Assembly: GCA_937891565.1 (NCBI GenBank)
Contig: CALAHA010000016.1
Coordinates: forward strand, 1-8,370
DNA length: 8,370 nucleotides
From: an uncultured Ilumatobacter sp.
GTDB taxonomy: Bacteria > Actinomycetota > Acidimicrobiia > Acidimicrobiales > Ilumatobacteraceae
Reading direction: 5' to 3'
The notes beneath the pieces are model-generated. The model saw only the letters and a list, made by a program, of their open reading frames with translations. It was not told where the DNA came from and searched no databases. The first letter of the stretch is position 1; every line of letters begins with the position of its first letter. Positions 5,248-8,370 of this stretch are shown here, piece after piece. The position numbers and the translations under genes were made by a program.

Positions 5248-6483
5248 GTGTTCGAACAACTTCCTACCCTCAGTGACCGCCGAATTGCCGTCCGGCTGAC
5301 CGCTGACGCAATGCGCCACGTTCGCGCGGGCCACCCATGGGTGTTCGACGATTCGATCGTTTCGGCAAGCCACGAAGGCGAAACCGGCGACCTGGCCATT
5401 GTCTTCAACAACGACCGCAAGTTTGTCGGCGTTGGCCTGTTCGACCCGGCTGGCCCCATTGCCCTGCGCATGGTCCACACCGGCAAAACAGTGACCATCG
5501 ACCAGGCGTTTTGGGAGTCGAAGATCAACGCAGCTCGGGCCATCCGCCAACCGCTGCTCGACGCAGAGTTCGGCGGGCAGCCGGGCTACCGCGTTCTGAA
5601 CGGGGAGAACGACGGCCTCCCAGGGCTGATCGTCGACGCCTACGACACAACCCTGGTCGTCAAGTTGTACTCGAGCGTCTGGTTCCGGCACCTCCGCACG
5701 GTGATTGACGCACTTGAGACCACAATGCGGCCGTCGTCGATCGTGCTCAGGCTCGGTCGCAACGTCGCTGAGGGCGAAACGTACGGATTCGACGACGGCG
5801 ACGTCATCGCCGGTGAGATCATCGATGGGTCGGTGCTCTTCACGGAAGGCGGCCTGAGGTTCGAAGCCGACGTGCGTCAAGGCCAAAAGACGGGCCATTT
5901 CCTCGATCAACGCCACAACCGGATGCGCCTCGGCCGTTTGGTTGCTGGCCGCGATGTGCTCGATGTGTTCGCGTCAACGGGCGGCTTCAGCGTGCATGCA
6001 GCCGCCGGCGGAGCTCGGTCGGTCCACAGCGTCGACATCTCTGCTCCGACGTTGGCAGCGGCCGAACGGAATATGGCCCTGAACGCTGATCGAGCAGAAG
6101 TACAGGCCTGTGAACACACGACCGAGGTCGGCGACGCGTTCGAAGTCATGATCGCTCTCGCCCGAGCCGGAAAGACATACGACGTCGTCGTGATCGACCC
6201 GCCGTCATTCGCACAGAAGCAGTCGAGCATCGACGTTGCCGTCCGCGCGTACACCCGGCTGACGCACATCGGGCTCCGGCTTGTGCGCCCCGGCGGTGTG
6301 TTCGTCCAGGCATCGTGCTCCAGTCGGGTCACATCTGACCTCTTCTTCGCCACGCTGCTCGACGCCGCCGATGCAGCCGGTCGCGAGCTCCGGCAGATGG
6401 TGCGGACCGGCCACGACATCGATCATCCTGTCACCTACCCCGAGGGCGCCTACCTCAAGGCCGGGTTCTTCAACGCGCTGTAG
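5248..6483 (+). CDS. rlmI: 23S rRNA (cytosine-C5) methyltransferase, RlmI-like
   Basis: A 411-residue class I SAM-dependent methyltransferase with the RlmI architecture: an N-terminal PUA-like RNA-binding domain (about 11-80, including VRAGHPWVFDDSI), a linker domain with YRVLNGENDGLPGLIVDAYD (114-133), and the catalytic Rossmann domain from about 205. Key motifs are GQKTGHFLDQR (212-222), SAM-binding motif I DVLDVFASTGGFS (236-248), the acidic VDIS (262-265), IDPPSF (316-321) and SCSS (356-359), where Cys357 is the probable catalytic cysteine. E. coli RlmI makes m5C1962 in 23S rRNA, and the same or an equivalent site is inferred here. Motif I has FASTGGFS rather than the common FAYTGGFS, a mild change. 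The start is GTG at 5248. It is the middle gene of a three-gene run, with short gaps on both sides. Confidence 0.9.
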   Translation: MFEQLPTLSDRRIAVRLTADAMRHVRAGHPWVFDDSIVSASHEGETGDLAIVFNNDRKFVGVGLFDPAGPIALRMVHTGKTVTIDQAFWESKINAARAIRQPLLDAEFGGQPGYRVLNGENDGLPGLIVDAYDTTLVVKLYSSVWFRHLRTVIDALETTMRPSSIVLRLGRNVAEGETYGFDDGDVIAGEIIDGSVLFTEGGLRFEADVRQGQKTGHFLDQRHNRMRLGRLVAGRDVLDVFASTGGFSVHAAAGGARSVHSVDISAPTLAAAERNMALNADRAEVQACEHTTEVGDAFEVMIALARAGKTYDVVVIDPPSFAQKQSSIDVAVRAYTRLTHIGLRLVRPGGVFVQASCSSRVTSDLFFATLLDAADAAGRELRQMVRTGHDIDHPVTYPEGAYLKAGFFNAL

Positions 6484-6510
6484 TGCGCGGTTGTCGGCCC
6501 GAGCGACGCG

Positions 6511-6522
6511 TAACCTGGGGCT
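6511..6522 (+). promoter_or_regulatory. -10-like hexamer before the alpha/beta hydrolase
   Basis: TAACCT (6511-6516) lies six bases upstream of the ATG at 6523, inside the 39-base gap after the methyltransferase stop. The position is the same as in front of several other genes in the window and would give a leaderless mRNA. TTGTCG at 6491-6496 resembles a -35 but leaves only a 14-base spacer, shorter than usual. Confidence 0.4.
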
Positions 6523-7407
6523 ATGGCATCGGTCAAAGCAAACGGCATCAACATCGAATACGAATTGACCGGTGAGGGCGAACCGCTCCTCCTCGTGATG
6601 GGGCTCGGCGGTCAACTCACCGACTGGCCCGATGGATTCCCCGAACAGCTCGCTGCGCAAGGTTTTCAAGTCATCACGTTCGACAACCGCGATATCGGCC
6701 TGTCGACTGAGTTCGACTGGGAACCACCAAGCCAGAGGAAGGCGGTAATGGGGATGCTGGCGAAGCGACCGCCGAAGGCTGGCTACCTGCTCAGCGACAT
6801 GGCAAACGATGCCGCGGGCCTCCTCGATGCGCTCGGCATTGGATCAGCCCACGTGGTGGGCATGTCGATGGGCGGCATGATCGCCCAAACGCTGACCATC
6901 GAGCACCCTCAGCGAGTCCGCTCGCTGACCTCAATCATGTCGAATCCCGGCGATCGTAAGTCGGGCCGGATCGCGCCGAAGATCATGACGCAGCTCGCCC
7001 GGATGAAGCCGCCAACCAAAGAGACTGCCGCCGAACGATCAACCGACATGTTCAAGCTATTCAGTGGCCTGCACTACGACGCAGCGGAACACGTGATCCG
7101 CAGCCAAATCAGTGTCGAACGATCGTTTCGTCCGAAGGGCACAGCCCGCCAGACAGCCGCGATCATGGCCAGCCCAGATCGGACAGCCGGTTTGCGCGAA
7201 GTTGCCGTCCCGACACTGATCATCCACGGGTTAATGGACAAGCTTGTTCTCCCCAGCGGCGGCATTGCAACGGCTCGTGCGGTGCCGACTTCTCGGCTGC
7301 TGATATTCCCCGACATGGGCCATGACCTGCCGGCGCCACGACACACGGAGATCATCGCCGCGATCAAGCGCAACACCGAACTCGTCGGCGTCGCCCCGTC
7401 CGTCTGA
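6523..7407 (+). CDS. Alpha/beta hydrolase
   Basis: A 294-residue alpha/beta-hydrolase-fold protein, probably an esterase or similar. The oxyanion region is VMGLGGQLTDWP (25-36), followed by the conserved FDNRDIGLST (53-62). The nucleophile elbow is VVGMSMGGMIAQ (111-122) with Ser115. The acid is probably Asp239 in IIHGLMDKLV, and the catalytic His is His267 in FPDMGHDLP. This pattern is common in actinobacterial hydrolases of the group that includes the methylesterase RdmC, but the substrate cannot be deduced. There is no signal peptide, so it is cytosolic. The ATG at 6523 is preceded by TAACCT at -10 spacing. It ends in a TGA at 7405-7407 that borders a 14-base tandem repeat, and it converges on the DUF2207-like gene. 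Confidence 0.92.
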   Translation: MASVKANGINIEYELTGEGEPLLLVMGLGGQLTDWPDGFPEQLAAQGFQVITFDNRDIGLSTEFDWEPPSQRKAVMGMLAKRPPKAGYLLSDMANDAAGLLDALGIGSAHVVGMSMGGMIAQTLTIEHPQRVRSLTSIMSNPGDRKSGRIAPKIMTQLARMKPPTKETAAERSTDMFKLFSGLHYDAAEHVIRSQISVERSFRPKGTARQTAAIMASPDRTAGLREVAVPTLIIHGLMDKLVLPSGGIATARAVPTSRLLIFPDMGHDLPAPRHTEIIAAIKRNTELVGVAPSV

Positions 7408-7460
7408 TTCAGTCGGGCGGATTCAGTCGGGCGGATTCAGTCGGGCGGATTCAGTCGCGG
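7407..7460. repeat. 14-bp tandem repeat, three full copies plus a partial, at a convergent junction
   Basis: ATTCAGTCGGGCGG is repeated exactly at 7407-7420, 7421-7434 and 7435-7448. A fourth, shortened and diverged copy (ATTCAGTCGCGG) fills 7449-7460. The array occupies the whole gap between the two convergent genes. Its first base is the last base of the hydrolase TGA, and its final unit contains the stop codon of the leftward gene (TGA, minus strand, 7453-7451). Each unit carries a TGA on the minus strand. The unit is not self-complementary, so no hairpin terminator is formed. Confidence 0.9.
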
Positions 7461-8370
7461 AGGATATGGCCGACCGGCGTTGCACGCCGGACGTAGCCCA
7501 AAACTGGCGTCGCCCGCACGGTGGCGTTCGCCCCCTGTGGGATGGCGTTCCGTTCGCCGGCACGCCACGCGTACACGGTGCCCTGCGTGCCGTCGTCGAC
7601 AGCAACGAAGAGCGAGTAGCGGTCGCGTTCGATCCGCTTGCGAACGAATCGGGGGAGCGGTGCAACCTCGGCGGGGCGACGAGCTCGAAGGACAACGCCG
7701 GTTCGTTCGACCGTGCTGAACACGTCGGCTGCTCCAAAAATGGCCACGATCACGCCAACCACGATCGGTATGACGGAAAGTATTGTGATGCCGGTCGCCA
7801 CGTCGACAATCAGCCAGTCTTGATCGGGGAACCTTTCGTAGAGGGAGCCGAGAGCATCGCCGCGAGCCGTGTCGCTGAAGAACCGGCGGAGGCTGAGGCC
7901 GACGAATGCTGCGATGACGCCGCCGACGAGCGCGGCCACAGGGTGGAGGCCGTAGCCGAGGCGAATTGGATACTTGATGCGCACGAGTCGTGGCTCGGCG
8001 CCGACGCTGCTCCATGCGCGGTGGTGGTCTTCGCGAGCGAGTGGGAACTCGACCGCTGCTCGATCGGCCAGGCAGGTCGCCGACGCGTAGGCCAGGCGGC
8101 GGTCGCCAACTTCGAGTGAGCTCGCAGCCATCTGTCTGAAGTCGCCCTCAACGAGTCGCTGGCGAACAGAAAGCCATTGTTGCGCAGCGGCAAGGCCGGC
8201 TTCGGTGTGTGTCAGCGGACAGTCGATGGCATGGCGAGCGACCCGGTAGCCGAGGGAGACAATTCCGACCAGGATCACAACTCCCCACAGGCGAGGTTCG
8301 GCCGAGTCGACCACAGCGACCTTGGTATTGCCGCCAAGGGAAGCCCACCAGACCAACGCGCTAAGCAGGA
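7451..8370 (-). CDS. DUF2207-like membrane protein, C-terminal part (5' end probably off the right edge)
   Basis: The frame is open from the stop at 7453-7451 to the right edge. The only in-window start near the end is a TTG at 8356, which gives 301 residues, but hydrophobic coding sequence (LLSALVWWASLGG) continues upstream of it, so the true start is probably outside. Numbering from the TTG, hydrophobic segments lie at about 23-37, 138-156 and 183-209. A soluble stretch in between (LTHTEAGLAAAQQWLSVRQR, then DRRLAYASATCLADRAAVEF, AWSSVGAEPRLVRIKYP) and a C-terminal domain with LFVAVDDGTQGTVYAWR (249-265) resemble the C-terminal region of actinobacterial DUF2207 proteins. Their function is not established. 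The coding region is firm and the family call moderate. The protein should sit in the cytoplasmic membrane, with no clear link to the neighbouring genes. Confidence 0.75.
   Translation of the reverse strand, partial: LLSALVWWASLGGNTKVAVVDSAEPRLWGVVILVGIVSLGYRVARHAIDCPLTHTEAGLAAAQQWLSVRQRLVEGDFRQMAASSLEVGDRRLAYASATCLADRAAVEFPLAREDHHRAWSSVGAEPRLVRIKYPIRLGYGLHPVAALVGGVIAAFVGLSLRRFFSDTARGDALGSLYERFPDQDWLIVDVATGITILSVIPIVVGVIVAIFGAADVFSTVERTGVVLRARRPAEVAPLPRFVRKRIERDRYSLFVAVDDGTQGTVYAWRAGERNAIPQGANATVRATPVLGYVRRATPVGHILRD

Noticed and set aside
4327..5916. A 529-codon open frame on the minus strand across the DUF2855 and rRNA methyltransferase genes.
   Set aside because: It lies antisense to two genes with clear family motifs, its translation shows no recognisable domain, and long antisense frames are expected where codons are GC-rich.
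7322..8119. A 265-codon plus-strand open frame overlapping the alpha/beta hydrolase end and the DUF2207-like gene.
   Set aside because: It crosses the tandem repeat and lies antisense to a membrane protein with clear hydrophobic segments. It also overlaps the last codons of the hydrolase.
8354..8356. TTG as the true start of the DUF2207-like gene.
   Set aside because: The frame stays open with hydrophobic residues up to the window edge, and family members are longer at the N-terminus, so the start is probably outside.

Overview
This 8.4 kb window is GC-rich, gene-dense DNA that looks like the chromosome of a high-GC actinobacterium. GTG starts, almost no Shine-Dalgarno sites, a DUF2207-type membrane protein and a run of short-chain dehydrogenases fit this, and a marine Acidimicrobiia (Ilumatobacter-like) source is plausible but only inferred. 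There are no RNA genes, insertion sequences, CRISPR arrays or phage genes. The base composition looks even throughout.

Layout from left to right. (1) 1-672, minus: the N-terminal part of an alkyl-sulfatase-like metallo-beta-lactamase-fold protein that runs off the left edge. (2) 747-1724, plus: a short-chain dehydrogenase (SDR), divergent from gene 1 across a 74-base gap. (3) 1741-2375, minus: a VapBC/FitAB-type toxin-antitoxin pair with overlapping genes and a tandem operator-like repeat at the antitoxin start. (4) 2478-3971, minus: a two-gene unit, an RhlG-like SDR followed 3 bases later by a prolyl-4-hydroxylase-type 2-oxoglutarate/Fe(II) oxygenase. (5) 4081-7407, plus: three collinear genes with gaps of 36 and 39 bases, a DUF2855 protein, an RlmI-type 23S rRNA m5C methyltransferase and an alpha/beta hydrolase. 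(6) 7451-8370, minus: the C-terminal part of a DUF2207-like membrane protein that probably starts outside the window.

Most of the enzymes (sulfatase-like hydrolase, two SDRs, the DUF2855 protein, oxygenase, alpha/beta hydrolase) would suit oxidation and hydrolysis of lipids or other small hydrophobic molecules. No complete pathway can be read from them. The methyltransferase is a housekeeping gene.

I did not find a convincing new multi-gene system. The more unusual signals are regulatory or structural: a recurring -10-like hexamer 6-7 bases before start codons (leaderless transcription), a FitA-like operator, a pair of GACA-N4-TGTC palindromes in the second divergent promoter region, short tandem duplications over the stop codons at both convergent junctions, and a sulfatase-like protein whose second metal-site motif is missing.
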